From: Paenibacillus sp. HB172176
Lineage (GTDB): Bacteria > Bacillota > Bacilli > Paenibacillales > Paenibacillaceae
Reading direction: 5' to 3'
Assembly: GCF_011947265.1 (NCBI RefSeq)
Contig: NZ_JAATHD010000015.1
Location: forward strand, 1 to 64,000
Length of the DNA: 64,000 nucleotides
Shown: piece after piece, positions 25,978 to 35,310 of the stretch
Position numbering within the stretch: the stretch's first letter is position 1
How the letters are laid out: each line of letters begins with the position of its first letter
Translations under genes and position numbers: made by a program
Notes under the pieces: model-generated
Databases searched by the model: none
What the model was told of the DNA's origin: nothing
What the model saw: only the letters and a program-made list of their open reading frames with translations

Positions 25978-26967
25978 TTATCGTACATGCGATGCCTTTT
26001 TTACGCCAGCGCTTTTTTTGTTAAGTTTTTGTAAAACATAATGATGGATCGTCGCGAAAGGCTGTTGAATCAAAATCGACAGCACGACGGGCACCGCCGC
26101 CAGTGGGCTGAAATAACCGAGCGCGAGCACGATGCCCAGCGATATGTTGCGCATCCCCGTGGCGTAGGACACGGTAGTCTGTACCTGCTGGTCGCGAAAG
26201 AGGCTTGAACTGAAAAAGCCGAGCGCATAGCAGAGGCCGACCATGACAACCACAATTGCGACGAGGGGCACAATATCGCCTTTAAGCTGATTCATGTAAG
26301 GCGCGATAGCCGAGGCGTTGAGTCCGACCACGGACACAAAGCAAAGCTTCGAGATTGGAGCCGTATACGGCTTCACATAGCCTTGAATGCGTCCTCTGGA
26401 CCAATCATGCAAGCCGATGCCGATAATCGTCGGCAATACGATTAGAATCGTCAAATCCAGCATTAGCGGCCCGGCATCGATGGCGGTCGAGGTCTGGAAG
26501 AACAAATGAACGCCCGCAGGAACGATAATTGGACTTAATAGAGAATCCAGCACAACCATGGCCAGGATCAGCGCCACGCTTCCGCCGGACATTCCAACCC
26601 ACAGCACGGTCGACACTCCGAGAGGAATAATTGTGAACAGCACAAGCCCGATTACGTATGGAGAATGATAGCCGAACGCGAGCGTGCCGATGCCGTAAGC
26701 GATCAGAGGCGAGACGATATGAGCGATGGTAAAGGTCAAAATCATGATGCTTGGTCTTCGGAAAGCTTGTCCGAGCTGTCTGATTCCGCAATCCAGCGCC
26801 ATCGTCAGCGTCACAAAGCCGAACATGTACGGAACGGCTTCCACGTAAGGCTGCAGCGACTCCGAGAAAACAAAGCCGAGCAAGAGACAGCCCGGCACGA
26901 TCAGAAACATCCATCTCTCTACAAATTTGTTAAACGTCAATCCGATTTCATTAAGTTTCAACTGCAA
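25978..26967 (-). CDS. BASS-family transporter (bile acid:sodium symporter type)
   Basis: 329 residues with about nine to ten membrane segments. FGFVTLTMALDCGIRQ near 50 and IIPLGVSTVLWVGMSGGSVALILAM near 115-140 fit the BASS fold. It also has a second-half crossing motif, SYATGMRNISLGIVLALGYF. BASS members carry bile acids, pantoate, pyruvate or arsenite; the substrate cannot be read here. Starts with TTG (26967, or TTG two codons on) after GAGGG. It is read in the same direction as phoR, 124 bases before it. Confidence 0.85.
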   Translation of the reverse strand: MQLKLNEIGLTFNKFVERWMFLIVPGCLLLGFVFSESLQPYVEAVPYMFGFVTLTMALDCGIRQLGQAFRRPSIMILTFTIAHIVSPLIAYGIGTLAFGYHSPYVIGLVLFTIIPLGVSTVLWVGMSGGSVALILAMVVLDSLLSPIIVPAGVHLFFQTSTAIDAGPLMLDLTILIVLPTIIGIGLHDWSRGRIQGYVKPYTAPISKLCFVSVVGLNASAIAPYMNQLKGDIVPLVAIVVVMVGLCYALGFFSSSLFRDQQVQTTVSYATGMRNISLGIVLALGYFSPLAAVPVVLSILIQQPFATIHHYVLQKLNKKSAGVKKASHVR

Positions 26968-27042
26968 TCCCTCATAATCTCTGCGATCCCTTCTAGTTGG
27001 CTTCTTTAAGCTTTATAATAGCATACAAGGAAGGTGATGAGC

Positions 27043-28188
27043 ATGAACAACAGTCGATTTGCCAAGGCGGCCACTCAGATGCAATATGTGTCAAGATGGA
27101 TGGAGTACAGCCCGAGATATAAGGACAATGCGGCCAGCCACAGCTTTCGCTGCGGCGCGATCGCGATTCTTGCCGGAATCATCGAGGAGCAGGTGTACGG
27201 GAAAGAACTGGATAAACTCGCGCTGGCAGCGAAAGCACTGCTTCATGATCTGAACGAAACCGTGACGGGATCGATCAAATATGTGACGAAAAAGGATCAG
27301 CATGTGGCGGAGCATATCAGTCGGCTCGAAGCCGAGGTGAGCAAGGAAATCGTATCCCAGCTGTCCCGGTCGCTTCAGCCTCACTTCCATGACTATATCG
27401 TGCTTGCAGAGGACGACACCTATATCGGGCAGCTCGTTAGAGACATCGATTCCTTCGACGCGATGCTGTTCTGCGGCAGGGAATACAGACTGGACGCCAA
27501 TCTGTATTTCCAGGAGAAATACGAGCAGCTTCGGGATTCTCTCGCATCGTCGCCATGTCCTTCCATTCGCTGGCTGCTAACGGCGCTGGACGATAAAGAG
27601 GATGAAGGCGTCGGTTCTTTTCTGGAGCATATTCTTAATTTGGACCTGATCGAACGCTGGGGCGGAAGCTTCAATCTCATCCCTGACAACGATGCGACCC
27701 ATTCGTTCCGAGTGGCGGCGATGTCGCTTTTCAACGGCTTGCTCGAGCGCGAGAGGTTCGGCAAGGGCTCCATCGATCTGTACCGGCTGCTCGGCAAGGC
27801 TATCATGCATGATGTCGTGGAAGGCGTAAGCGGCGATGTCGCCTCGCCGATCAAGAAATCGTCGAAAGCGGTCAGAGAAGCTTTCGAGCGATACGAGAAA
27901 GAGGTCGCTCATGATATGATCGCCAAGCTGCCTTCCTTCTTCCATGCGGATATGACCGATTTTCTGGCGCATGCGAAGGATGACACGTACGAGGGCGAGC
28001 TTGTGGACATCGCGGACAAGATCGACGCGCTGGTGAAGAGCAATCTCGAGATGCGCAATAATCCGCATTATGCGAAGAAATATTACGAGCAGCTCATCCA
28101 CATTCAGCATCATTACGAGCATCCCTGCGTCATCTTTTTCCTCGCTTACATTTTGCATGATCTGACATACGACAACTTTGTGGGGTGA
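27043..28188 (+). CDS. Tandem YfbR-like HD hydrolase
   Basis: 381 residues made of two similar HD halves. Half one has HSFRCGAIAI, LLHDLNE and RDIDSFDA; half two has HSFRVAAMS, IMHDVVEG and DIADKIDALV. Each half keeps the His, His-Asp, Glu and Asp set of YfbR-type 5'-deoxynucleotidases, and both have NPHYAKKYYEQL/NLYFQEKYEQL tails. YfbR itself is about 200 residues and forms dimers, so this looks like a fused dimer. ATG 27043 has AAGGTG 6 bases before it. Confidence 0.85.
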   Translation: MNNSRFAKAATQMQYVSRWMEYSPRYKDNAASHSFRCGAIAILAGIIEEQVYGKELDKLALAAKALLHDLNETVTGSIKYVTKKDQHVAEHISRLEAEVSKEIVSQLSRSLQPHFHDYIVLAEDDTYIGQLVRDIDSFDAMLFCGREYRLDANLYFQEKYEQLRDSLASSPCPSIRWLLTALDDKEDEGVGSFLEHILNLDLIERWGGSFNLIPDNDATHSFRVAAMSLFNGLLERERFGKGSIDLYRLLGKAIMHDVVEGVSGDVASPIKKSSKAVREAFERYEKEVAHDMIAKLPSFFHADMTDFLAHAKDDTYEGELVDIADKIDALVKSNLEMRNNPHYAKKYYEQLIHIQHHYEHPCVIFFLAYILHDLTYDNFVG

Positions 28189-28306
28189 GCGGAGGGCTCT
28201 TTTTCGGAGGCGTGAGCCTCCGTTCCGACTCTCCAGAGTTACTTTTTACACCTGCAGCACCTCTCTCACTTTGCTTCAGCCGAGTCTCTCTCCCACGACA
28301 AGCGAA

Positions 28307-28352
28307 ACAGCACCCCTTCAAGCAGTTAAGGAGAGTGCTGTTCGGTTTTGTT
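28307..28352 (+). terminator. Terminator of the tandem-HD gene
   Basis: ACAGCAC / GTGCTGT (28307-28313, 28335-28341) with an inner CCTT/AAGG pair, then TCGGTTTTGTT. A second stem (CGGAGGC GTGA GCCTCCG, 28205-28222) lies closer to the stop but has no T run. Confidence 0.6.
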
Positions 28353-28386
28353 GCTAATTCTTATGTTTGATGAGCATCAAAACGTA

Positions 28387-30099
28387 CTACAACTTCAGGC
28401 CCCAGCCGAACGGATACGCTTCGGACAGATCGAGCGGAAGCTTGCCCTCTGGCACCAGCCCTCCGGTCAGAACCTTCGCCGCCGAAGCAAGCGCAAGCGG
28501 CCTGCATTCGTATACGGCGAGATACGCCGACACTTCCTCATAATGCAACAAATCGAGCGGGTTCCGCACAGAGACCGCAATGACCTTGTTGCGATAGCTT
28601 TTCACGGCTTTGCGCGCAATCTCCCGCTCCAGCTCGTGCTTTGACGCGTCATACGTAACGACAATAATTTTATCGAAGCTGTCTCCATCCGCAAGCGGAT
28701 GCTCGCTGTTCATCCTCCGCTCCGTCACATCGACCCCGGAACGCTTCAAATAATCGCCAAGTGTACCGTCGCCTTCCAGCATTTCGTCCGCTACCGATAC
28801 AGGTACGATATCCGGCCACAGAACCAGAGTCTTCTCGCCTGGACGAAGGGGAAGCAACGCGGCTTCATTCTTGACAAGGGTGACGGAAGCCTCGCTCCAT
28901 TTGCGGGCGACAGCCTTGTTCGTCTCCGTGCCGATGGCCGGCTTCACTTGCTCCCATGGCAGAATCAGCTCGCCAAGGCCCAGCTTCTCCTTCAAGGCAA
29001 GCACGCGCTGCAGCGACTCCTCCACTCTCGCGAGCGACAGCTCGCCGCTTTCCACCGCTGCTGCCAGCGCTTCAAGCGCAGCAAGCTGCTTCGTATGCGT
29101 GTGGCTGATCAGCACCATATCCGCGCCTGCCCCGATCGCCTTCACCGCGCCGGCCTCCGGGCCGTAATTCTCGTCAATCGCGCTCATCTCCATGCAGTCG
29201 GTCACAACCACTCCCTCATAGCCGAGCTCATCGCGGAGCAGTCCGGTCAGAACGCGCTTCGACAAGGTGCACGGCAAGCCGCTCGGCTCGAGCGCCGGGA
29301 TATTCACATGAGCGGACATGATGCAATCCGTGCCGGCGGCGATCGCCGCTCGAAACGGCTTCAGCTCGATTTCATCCAGACGTTCGCGCGTGTGGGGAAG
29401 CACGGGCAGCGCGTGATGCGAATCAACCGAAGTATCGCCGTGTCCCGGAAAATGCTTCACCGTTGCGGCTACCCCTCCGCTCTGATACCCTTGCACCGCC
29501 AGCGCTCCGAAGCTCGACACCACATCCGGCCGATCGCTGTACGACCTTACGTTGATGACCGGATTGTTCGGATTATTGTTCACATCGATGCAAGGCGCGT
29601 AATTGTTCGTTATGCCGAGAAGCCGGAGCTCCTCCGCGCATATCGCCGCCGTCTCCCGAGCCGCCTCGGGATTGCCCGTTGCTCCCAGCGCCATATTGCC
29701 CGGCATGAGCGTGACGCCATCCACCAGCCTGGCCACCATGCCGCCCTCTTGGTCGATGGCGATAACGACCGGAGGTCGGCCCGCATCCTCGGCGAGACGC
29801 TCGAATTCACTGGATAAAGCATGCACCTGCTCAGCATCTTTTACATTGCGTGAGAAATAGACCGTACCGCCGACGCCGTATTCGCGGATAAAATGCTTGA
29901 TTTCCTCGGAAGCTTCAAAGCCGTGGAAGCCGATGACGAAGAGCTGGGCCAGCTTTTCCTTCAAGCTCCAACCGCTCCAATCCTTATTCCACTTCTTGTT
30001 TTTAACCGCGCGTGCATCCTTATGTCCATGTCCATTCCCTTTTGCTGTCGCGTTCCTTCCGCTATTTCCACCTTTGCTTTCATTCACCTTCTGTGTCAT
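28387..30099 (-). CDS. GH3 beta-N-acetylhexosaminidase (NagZ type)
   Basis: 570 residues, no signal peptide, with a charged N-terminal stretch of about 35 residues. The GH3 domain has VIAIDQEGG and KHFPGHGDTSVDSHHALP, the NagZ loop carrying the His/Asp catalytic dyad. SAHVNIPAL and VVTDCMEM, which holds the nucleophile Asp, follow. A C-terminal GH3-C-like domain runs from about 390. Expected to release N-acetylglucosamine from muropeptides or chito-oligomers. Its ATG overlaps the yesN-like stop (4 bases), with AGAGGAGG upstream. Confidence 0.93.
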   Translation of the reverse strand: MTQKVNESKGGNSGRNATAKGNGHGHKDARAVKNKKWNKDWSGWSLKEKLAQLFVIGFHGFEASEEIKHFIREYGVGGTVYFSRNVKDAEQVHALSSEFERLAEDAGRPPVVIAIDQEGGMVARLVDGVTLMPGNMALGATGNPEAARETAAICAEELRLLGITNNYAPCIDVNNNPNNPVINVRSYSDRPDVVSSFGALAVQGYQSGGVAATVKHFPGHGDTSVDSHHALPVLPHTRERLDEIELKPFRAAIAAGTDCIMSAHVNIPALEPSGLPCTLSKRVLTGLLRDELGYEGVVVTDCMEMSAIDENYGPEAGAVKAIGAGADMVLISHTHTKQLAALEALAAAVESGELSLARVEESLQRVLALKEKLGLGELILPWEQVKPAIGTETNKAVARKWSEASVTLVKNEAALLPLRPGEKTLVLWPDIVPVSVADEMLEGDGTLGDYLKRSGVDVTERRMNSEHPLADGDSFDKIIVVTYDASKHELEREIARKAVKSYRNKVIAVSVRNPLDLLHYEEVSAYLAVYECRPLALASAAKVLTGGLVPEGKLPLDLSEAYPFGWGLKL

Positions 30100-31748
30100 C
30101 TTGCTTCATCCTCCTCTAGGTTGACTGATCGTTGCTGTGAAGCTCCGTCTTGCCCATGCTTGCTTCGATAATCGCTGGGATTATCTCCTGTATATTTCAT
30201 GAACACTTTCGTGAAATATCTGCGTTCCGCATAACCGACTTCCTTGGCAATCGCGGAGATACTCTTCCCTGTTTGAGACAGCATTTGCTTCGCAAGCTCC
30301 ATGCGTTGTCTTGTCATGTATTCGATGAACGTTTCACCGAAAGCCTGCTTGAACAGCAAGCTGAAATACGAAGTGCTTAACGATACATGGGTAGCAGCTT
30401 CCTCGACGCTAAGATCGCGATTCAGATTCCGATCGATGAACGCCTTCGCTTCTGCAAGAGAATGCTCGGATTGCTTCCTCTTATCCACGGAACGCTCCGC
30501 GACCCCCAGCGTCAATTGGCGAATGAACATCAACAAATCCTTGATCACAAACGGACTGTCGAGCCGCCTCCACAGCGAATCCTCCTGCTCTCTCGTGAAC
30601 GCGGACATCTCCTTCATCTCCCGCATGAGATGCAGAACGAAGAAGTGAAGAAGCGGCTTAACGCTGGCGTTGTTCTGTTCGCCCGCCGCGTGAAGCTGCG
30701 CCGTCATCCGCTCCAGCTCCAGATCCGCGGCGTTGATGTCGCCTCGCTTTACCGCTTGAATCAATCTTTCCGCCGTAACCCAGAATTCGTGATCCGCCGG
30801 CGAGACTTTCATCACATCCAGCGGATAGAAGCAAATCGTCTCGTCGTTCTGCGTGAGCTGTACGCCTCGCTGCACGTCCTTGAACGCGCCGGCCAGCCCG
30901 CCAACCTCGGCGAATTGACGATAAATGCCAGCATTAAGCGACAGCTTCACATGCGACTTGACCGCCGACAGGAGCATATCCGCCCAAGCCTTGATCTGCT
31001 CCCTGTCGAAGCTACTTAGCTGCTTCCCTTCAATCAGCACGCACCATTCGCCGTCTCTCGTCTGCAAAACCGCGTGATGCAAGCCTGCCCTCTGCAGCTT
31101 CTCGCGCAGCACGTTGCAGACGGCGAAATTCCAAAGCTTGCGCTCCTTGTCCGGCCAATCGCGCCAATCCTTCGTCTCTGCCGCGCCGATGTCCAGGTTC
31201 AGCACGATCATGACGAATTGCTGCCGCAGATCCCATTCATCGCCGGAGAACAGCCAATGATCGGAGGAGACATCCGTGTAATCCATAATGATGTCATACA
31301 GTATTTTCTCGCTTGCCAGATCAATCATGCGTCCAAGCTTCTGCTGCTCCTCAATCTGTTGCCTCTGCTTGCTTCTCTGACTGGACATGATGCGGGCGAT
31401 AACACCCGTCAGCTCGTCATAGGGAATCGGCTTCAGCACGTAATCGTTCACGCCGTATTGAATGGCTGCCCGGGTATAAGCGAAATCCTGATAACCGCTG
31501 AGCATAATGATGTCGCAGGGCATCTCCTTGTCCCGAATATGGCGCACAAGCTCGAGACCGTCCATGACCGGCATGCGGATATCGCACAGAAGAAGCTGAA
31601 TTGAATGCTCTTCCATCACCTGGAGAGCTTCTACGCCGTTTTTCGCCACCCCGGCGACCGTCAGACCAAGCATATCCCAGGGAATCACCTTTTCCAAATT
31701 TCGCGTGATATGGGCTTCATCATCCACTAACAGCACTTTGTCCGTCAT
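30096..31748 (-). CDS. YesN-type response regulator (receiver plus AraC)
   Basis: 550 residues. The receiver (1-120) has VDDEAHI, phosphorylation Asp in LLCDIRMPVMDG and Lys in YVLKPIPYDE. A long middle region (130-430) is followed by a double helix-turn-helix AraC domain (about 440-540; VSLSTSYFSLLFKQAFGETFIEY). I chose ATG 31748, with GAGGTG 6 bases upstream; a GTG three codons earlier lies in the ribosome site. Overlaps the kinase gene by 29 bases. Likely controls its own operon. Confidence 0.93.
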   Translation of the reverse strand: MTDKVLLVDDEAHITRNLEKVIPWDMLGLTVAGVAKNGVEALQVMEEHSIQLLLCDIRMPVMDGLELVRHIRDKEMPCDIIMLSGYQDFAYTRAAIQYGVNDYVLKPIPYDELTGVIARIMSSQRSKQRQQIEEQQKLGRMIDLASEKILYDIIMDYTDVSSDHWLFSGDEWDLRQQFVMIVLNLDIGAAETKDWRDWPDKERKLWNFAVCNVLREKLQRAGLHHAVLQTRDGEWCVLIEGKQLSSFDREQIKAWADMLLSAVKSHVKLSLNAGIYRQFAEVGGLAGAFKDVQRGVQLTQNDETICFYPLDVMKVSPADHEFWVTAERLIQAVKRGDINAADLELERMTAQLHAAGEQNNASVKPLLHFFVLHLMREMKEMSAFTREQEDSLWRRLDSPFVIKDLLMFIRQLTLGVAERSVDKRKQSEHSLAEAKAFIDRNLNRDLSVEEAATHVSLSTSYFSLLFKQAFGETFIEYMTRQRMELAKQMLSQTGKSISAIAKEVGYAERRYFTKVFMKYTGDNPSDYRSKHGQDGASQQRSVNLEEDEAR

Positions 31749-33555
31749 CGCTATCACCTCTTCTCTTCCCTATGGCGCATCTGATTACAGTTCCATATCC
31801 TTCGCTGCTGCAGATCATCATGCCGAAGCCGGGGCCGTAATGGATGCGGAGCCGATCGGCGACATTGCGCAAGCCCAGCCCCCTACGTTCGCCGAGCTCC
31901 GCCTCGTTCCCTGCCTTACGCGAAGGGCTGTATCCTTCATTCAGCCGCTGCAGCGTATCCGTACTCATCCCGATTCCATTGTCGCTCACCATAAGAACAA
32001 TATGATGGGCTTCCGTGAACACCTTGATGGAAATAATGCCCTGTCCATCCTCATAACCGTCGAAGCCGTGTTGAATGCTGTTCTCGACGAGCGGCTGAAG
32101 GGTCAGCTTCAGAATGTTGTATGACAGTACGCTTTCCTCGACCTCGATTTCATAAGAAAACAACTCTTCGAAGCGATATTTCTGAATTTCCAGATAGCTT
32201 CGGACATGCTCGATTTCCTGATAGATGCCGATTTCCTCGGAATGATGCATAGAGGTACGAAGCAAATTGCTGAGCCGGCGCACCATCAGCATGATTTTGC
32301 CGCCTTCATTCTGAGCGGCAAGCGCGTTGATCGATTCCAGCGTATTGAATAGGAAATGGGGCTTGATCTGCGCCTGCATCAGCATAAGCTCCGCATGCTG
32401 CTTGCGCTCCTGCTCTCTGCGAACCTCCGTGAGCAGACCGCCGATCCGCTCCACCATGCTGTTGAAGCTGCTTGCGAGCAGCACCGTCTCGTCTTTGCCC
32501 TGCGCGGTTATCCGTATGTCGAGCAAGCCTTGCTCAACCAATCTCATCTTGCGAACGACTTTTATAATCGATTTCGCTACGCGGTTCACGAAGAACACAT
32601 TGAACAGAATCGCGGATAGAAGTCCGAACAACGTAATCATGCCGATCCATTGCACGAGGCGCACATTCTCGTTCGTAAGCGAATTCCAGGATTGCACGGA
32701 TAAGAGTATCCAGCCGCCCCGATCCAGTTGATAGGATGAGACAAGCGAATCCACGCCGCCGAATTTCATTCTCGAGCTTTCGTAATTTTGCGTGCTTTGC
32801 GGCGTCGAGGAGGTATAGCTATTAATGCTGTTGCCGTCCCATTCCTTGTTGCTGTCGAGCATGATCAAGCCTTCCGAATTCAGGATAAAATACCGCGCTC
32901 CGGGAGATTCGGCCTCCGGATTCTGAAATGCCTTGAGCATGGAGCTGACTTCCTCCGTCTTGTACTGCATCACCATAATGCCCAGATCGTTGAAGGATTC
33001 CATGTCCTTCACGACTCTCATCATCGTGAACAGCGGCGGTTCGACGCCGGTCAGCTCTTTCTGCTCGTACGGACCGATCCAGAGCGGTTTGCCGCCAAGG
33101 CTGATCACATCATCGTACAAGGCATGCTTCCGCAGATCCGCGAACGAGATCGGACGGAACGTCGTCGGATCATTGCGGTAGGAACGGAACATCGTCCCGT
33201 TGCTCGCGTAGAGCACGACGAAGCTTACGGCCGGATGCTGGAACAGAATGCGGCTCATATCCTTCTCCGCCTGATTGATCCGAATAAGCGCTCCGGGATC
33301 ATCGATCGGCAGATCGCTTTGCTTCAGCGTATCCTGCACCTCGGCGCTGATGACATTGCCGTTCGACAGCTGATCCAGCTCACGGAAAAAGTACGAAATG
33401 TTGCCGCCGATCGCCTTCAGCGTAATTTCCGTCTGCTCGCTGTATTTCTTCTCCTGCAAGTTTTCGGAGCTGATGAAGGAGAAGATGCCAAGACCAATCA
33501 TCGGTATAATAATAAGCGTTAGAAAGGCAAGCATCAATTTCGGTCTAAGATTCAT
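31720..33555 (-). CDS. YesM-type sensor histidine kinase
   Basis: 611 residues. Membrane segments at about 8-28 and 303-323 flank a long extracellular Cache-like sensor; HAMP follows (325-380). The kinase core is of the His_kinase type with His400 in QAQIKPHFLFNTLES, then NSIQHGF and DNGIGM, and RGLGLRNV near the end. It starts 12 bases after the solute-binding gene with AGGAGG. It probably senses a sugar, perhaps through the binding lipoprotein. Confidence 0.94.
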   Translation of the reverse strand: MNLRPKLMLAFLTLIIIPMIGLGIFSFISSENLQEKKYSEQTEITLKAIGGNISYFFRELDQLSNGNVISAEVQDTLKQSDLPIDDPGALIRINQAEKDMSRILFQHPAVSFVVLYASNGTMFRSYRNDPTTFRPISFADLRKHALYDDVISLGGKPLWIGPYEQKELTGVEPPLFTMMRVVKDMESFNDLGIMVMQYKTEEVSSMLKAFQNPEAESPGARYFILNSEGLIMLDSNKEWDGNSINSYTSSTPQSTQNYESSRMKFGGVDSLVSSYQLDRGGWILLSVQSWNSLTNENVRLVQWIGMITLFGLLSAILFNVFFVNRVAKSIIKVVRKMRLVEQGLLDIRITAQGKDETVLLASSFNSMVERIGGLLTEVRREQERKQHAELMLMQAQIKPHFLFNTLESINALAAQNEGGKIMLMVRRLSNLLRTSMHHSEEIGIYQEIEHVRSYLEIQKYRFEELFSYEIEVEESVLSYNILKLTLQPLVENSIQHGFDGYEDGQGIISIKVFTEAHHIVLMVSDNGIGMSTDTLQRLNEGYSPSRKAGNEAELGERRGLGLRNVADRLRIHYGPGFGMMICSSEGYGTVIRCAIGKRRGDSDDGQSAVSG

Positions 33556-33566
33556 GAGCCTGCCTC

Positions 33567-34934
33567 CTATTTCAATTCCTGGGTCGAATACGGCGTAAGC
33601 GCGGCCGGCTTGGCTCCAGCGGTGTTGGCTTTATCCTGCACGGATTGAAGACGGGCCGCCACTTCTTGCGGCGAGGAAAGATTGCCGATCAGCTCTTGCA
33701 ATCCGATCCCGATCTCGGAGGTTACGACCGGTTGAACAATGGCGTCGAATGCGGGCCATTTGCTCGTTGCGCCTGCCATCGCATGCAACACCTCGTTCAT
33801 AAGCGGATCGATGTCGGACAGATCCCTCAGCTTCATGGACGGCAGCAGCTTATCCTCCAGCATCGCGCGCTTTTGAACATTCTCGTTGAAGAAATTCGCA
33901 ATGAACGCCTTAACGGCCTGAATCTGATCCGCGGACAGATCTGAGGAGAAGCCGAAGCCATTGGAATAAGAAGCGTTGATGGATTGCTGATCGCCTTGAC
34001 CTCCCGGAATGGATGGAAACGCAAAAAATCCGATCTCGACCTGCTGTCCGCCCGCATCCGTGCTTGTGAAATGATTCATGTCCCAAGTGCCGGTGAACAC
34101 CATGGCAGCCTTGCCAAGCAGCAATTGGGAGCCTTGATCCGCATAAGGAAGACCAAGCGCGCCTTTCGTGAAATAATCCCGTTTCATCAAGTCTGCATAA
34201 GCCTCGAAGCCCTTGATGAAATTCGGATCTGTCCATTTCGCCTCGCCTGTCAGCAGCTCGTTGAACGCATCGATGCCGACGTACCGTTCCATAATCGTGT
34301 TCCACATCATGCCCATGACCCAGGCGTCCTTGGCTGCAAGCCCAAAGGGCACAAAGCCCGCTTCCTTGATTCTGTCTGCCGCCTGGAGAAGCTCGCTCCA
34401 TGTTTTCGGAATCGAAATTCCCAGCTCCCGAAACATCTTCTTGTTGTAGAAGATGCCTTCGCTATAACCGCCGTAAGGCACGCCGTAGACTCTGCCGTCA
34501 ATCGTGAATTCGTCCAGGCTTTCGAATTGATCGGTCAGCTCCAGCTCCTCGAGTATCGGAGTCAAATCGAGCATGCGGCTCGCCTTCACATAGAGCTTCA
34601 GGTCGGCTCCTCCGAACACTTCGAATATATCCGGCGGATTGCCAACGACCATCTCCTGCTTCAGCTTTGTGTCACGATTGACGATCTCGTCGATGCCTTC
34701 GAGCTTGAAGGACAGTCCTTTGTTCTCTTCCTCCGTCTTGGCGACAACATCCTCAAGCACCTTAAGCCGGGTTTGGCTTGTTTCCTTAATCTGCGTATGC
34801 CGGAGCGACAAGGTTACTTCCTTGTAATTCTCCTCGCCGCTTGAGCGCTCGGAATTCGAACCGATGAAGCCGCAAGCGGCAGCGCACATCATCGACGTCA
34901 GCAGCATGACGATCAGAATGCAGGCGTTCTTCAT
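33567..34934 (-). CDS. Extracellular solute-binding lipoprotein (sugar type)
   Basis: 455 residues. A signal peptide ends in AAACGFIG (lipid-anchored Cys21), then a polar linker. The fold is that of family 1 sugar-binding proteins (GNPPDIFEVFGG near 100, VYGVPYGGYSEGIFYNKKMF near 150-170, GKAAMVFTGTWDM near 275). No ABC permease or ATPase gene follows. Instead the operon runs on to YesM, YesN and NagZ, so this protein may be a co-sensor, or may use permeases encoded elsewhere. Confidence 0.93.
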   Translation of the reverse strand: MKNACILIVMLLTSMMCAAACGFIGSNSERSSGEENYKEVTLSLRHTQIKETSQTRLKVLEDVVAKTEEENKGLSFKLEGIDEIVNRDTKLKQEMVVGNPPDIFEVFGGADLKLYVKASRMLDLTPILEELELTDQFESLDEFTIDGRVYGVPYGGYSEGIFYNKKMFRELGISIPKTWSELLQAADRIKEAGFVPFGLAAKDAWVMGMMWNTIMERYVGIDAFNELLTGEAKWTDPNFIKGFEAYADLMKRDYFTKGALGLPYADQGSQLLLGKAAMVFTGTWDMNHFTSTDAGGQQVEIGFFAFPSIPGGQGDQQSINASYSNGFGFSSDLSADQIQAVKAFIANFFNENVQKRAMLEDKLLPSMKLRDLSDIDPLMNEVLHAMAGATSKWPAFDAIVQPVVTSEIGIGLQELIGNLSSPQEVAARLQSVQDKANTAGAKPAALTPYSTQELK

Positions 34935-35085
34935 GAATAGACAGCCCCTTTGCCGTCGCTTACAGCTCGCTCGCCATAAGTCTATGTAACTCTAATTATA
35001 TCTGCTTTCCACCTCAAGGAAGGAGGTAGAAAAAACAATGAAGAGGGATACTATTCTCTTATTTCTGCGGGCAGACATGCGGGAA

Positions 35086-35112
35086 CCCGCCTGTGCAGAA
35101 GCACGGGGCGGG
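35086..35112 (-). terminator. GC-rich hairpin after the 59-residue gene
   Basis: CCCGCC..GTGC / GCAC.GGGGCGGG stem, 11 bases after the small gene's stop on the minus strand. It ends in TTCCC, so T support is weak. The rest of 34935-35123 holds the SBP promoter area (TATAAT on the minus strand near 35000). Confidence 0.45.
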
Positions 35113-35123
35113 CCGAGTCATCC

Positions 35124-35303
35124 TTATCCTCTGAGCTTCTTTGTCGTTTCGCTTATGATCGCATACCATTGTTTCCATTCGTCATTCGCGTTCCTGGCGG
35201 CGCCTTCCTTCTCCGCAATGGTCTCCCCGGACAGCTTCTCCTTGATGCGATGGGATCGATCCTGCAACGGATTTGACTGTGATTTTGCATTAAACTCTGT
35301 CAT
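35124..35303 (-). CDS. 59-residue small protein of the SWIM-SNF2 operon
   Basis: ATG at 35303 lies 7 bases after the SNF2 stop; AAAGGA in the SNF2 tail serves as ribosome site. The product is hydrophilic and helical (begins MTEFNAKSQSNPLQDRSHRI; middle EWKQWYAII; ends KKLRG), with no Cys and no membrane segment. I do not recognise it. The tight spacing shows it is co-translated with the SNF2 protein, so a partner or accessory role is likely. Confidence 0.7.
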   Translation of the reverse strand: MTEFNAKSQSNPLQDRSHRIKEKLSGETIAEKEGAARNANDEWKQWYAIISETTKKLRG

Positions 35304-35310
35304 GCGGCAA

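Noticed and set aside
28205..28222. CGGAGGC GTGA GCCTCCG stem as terminator
   Set aside because: No T run on the plus strand; the stem at 28307-28341 is a better terminator.
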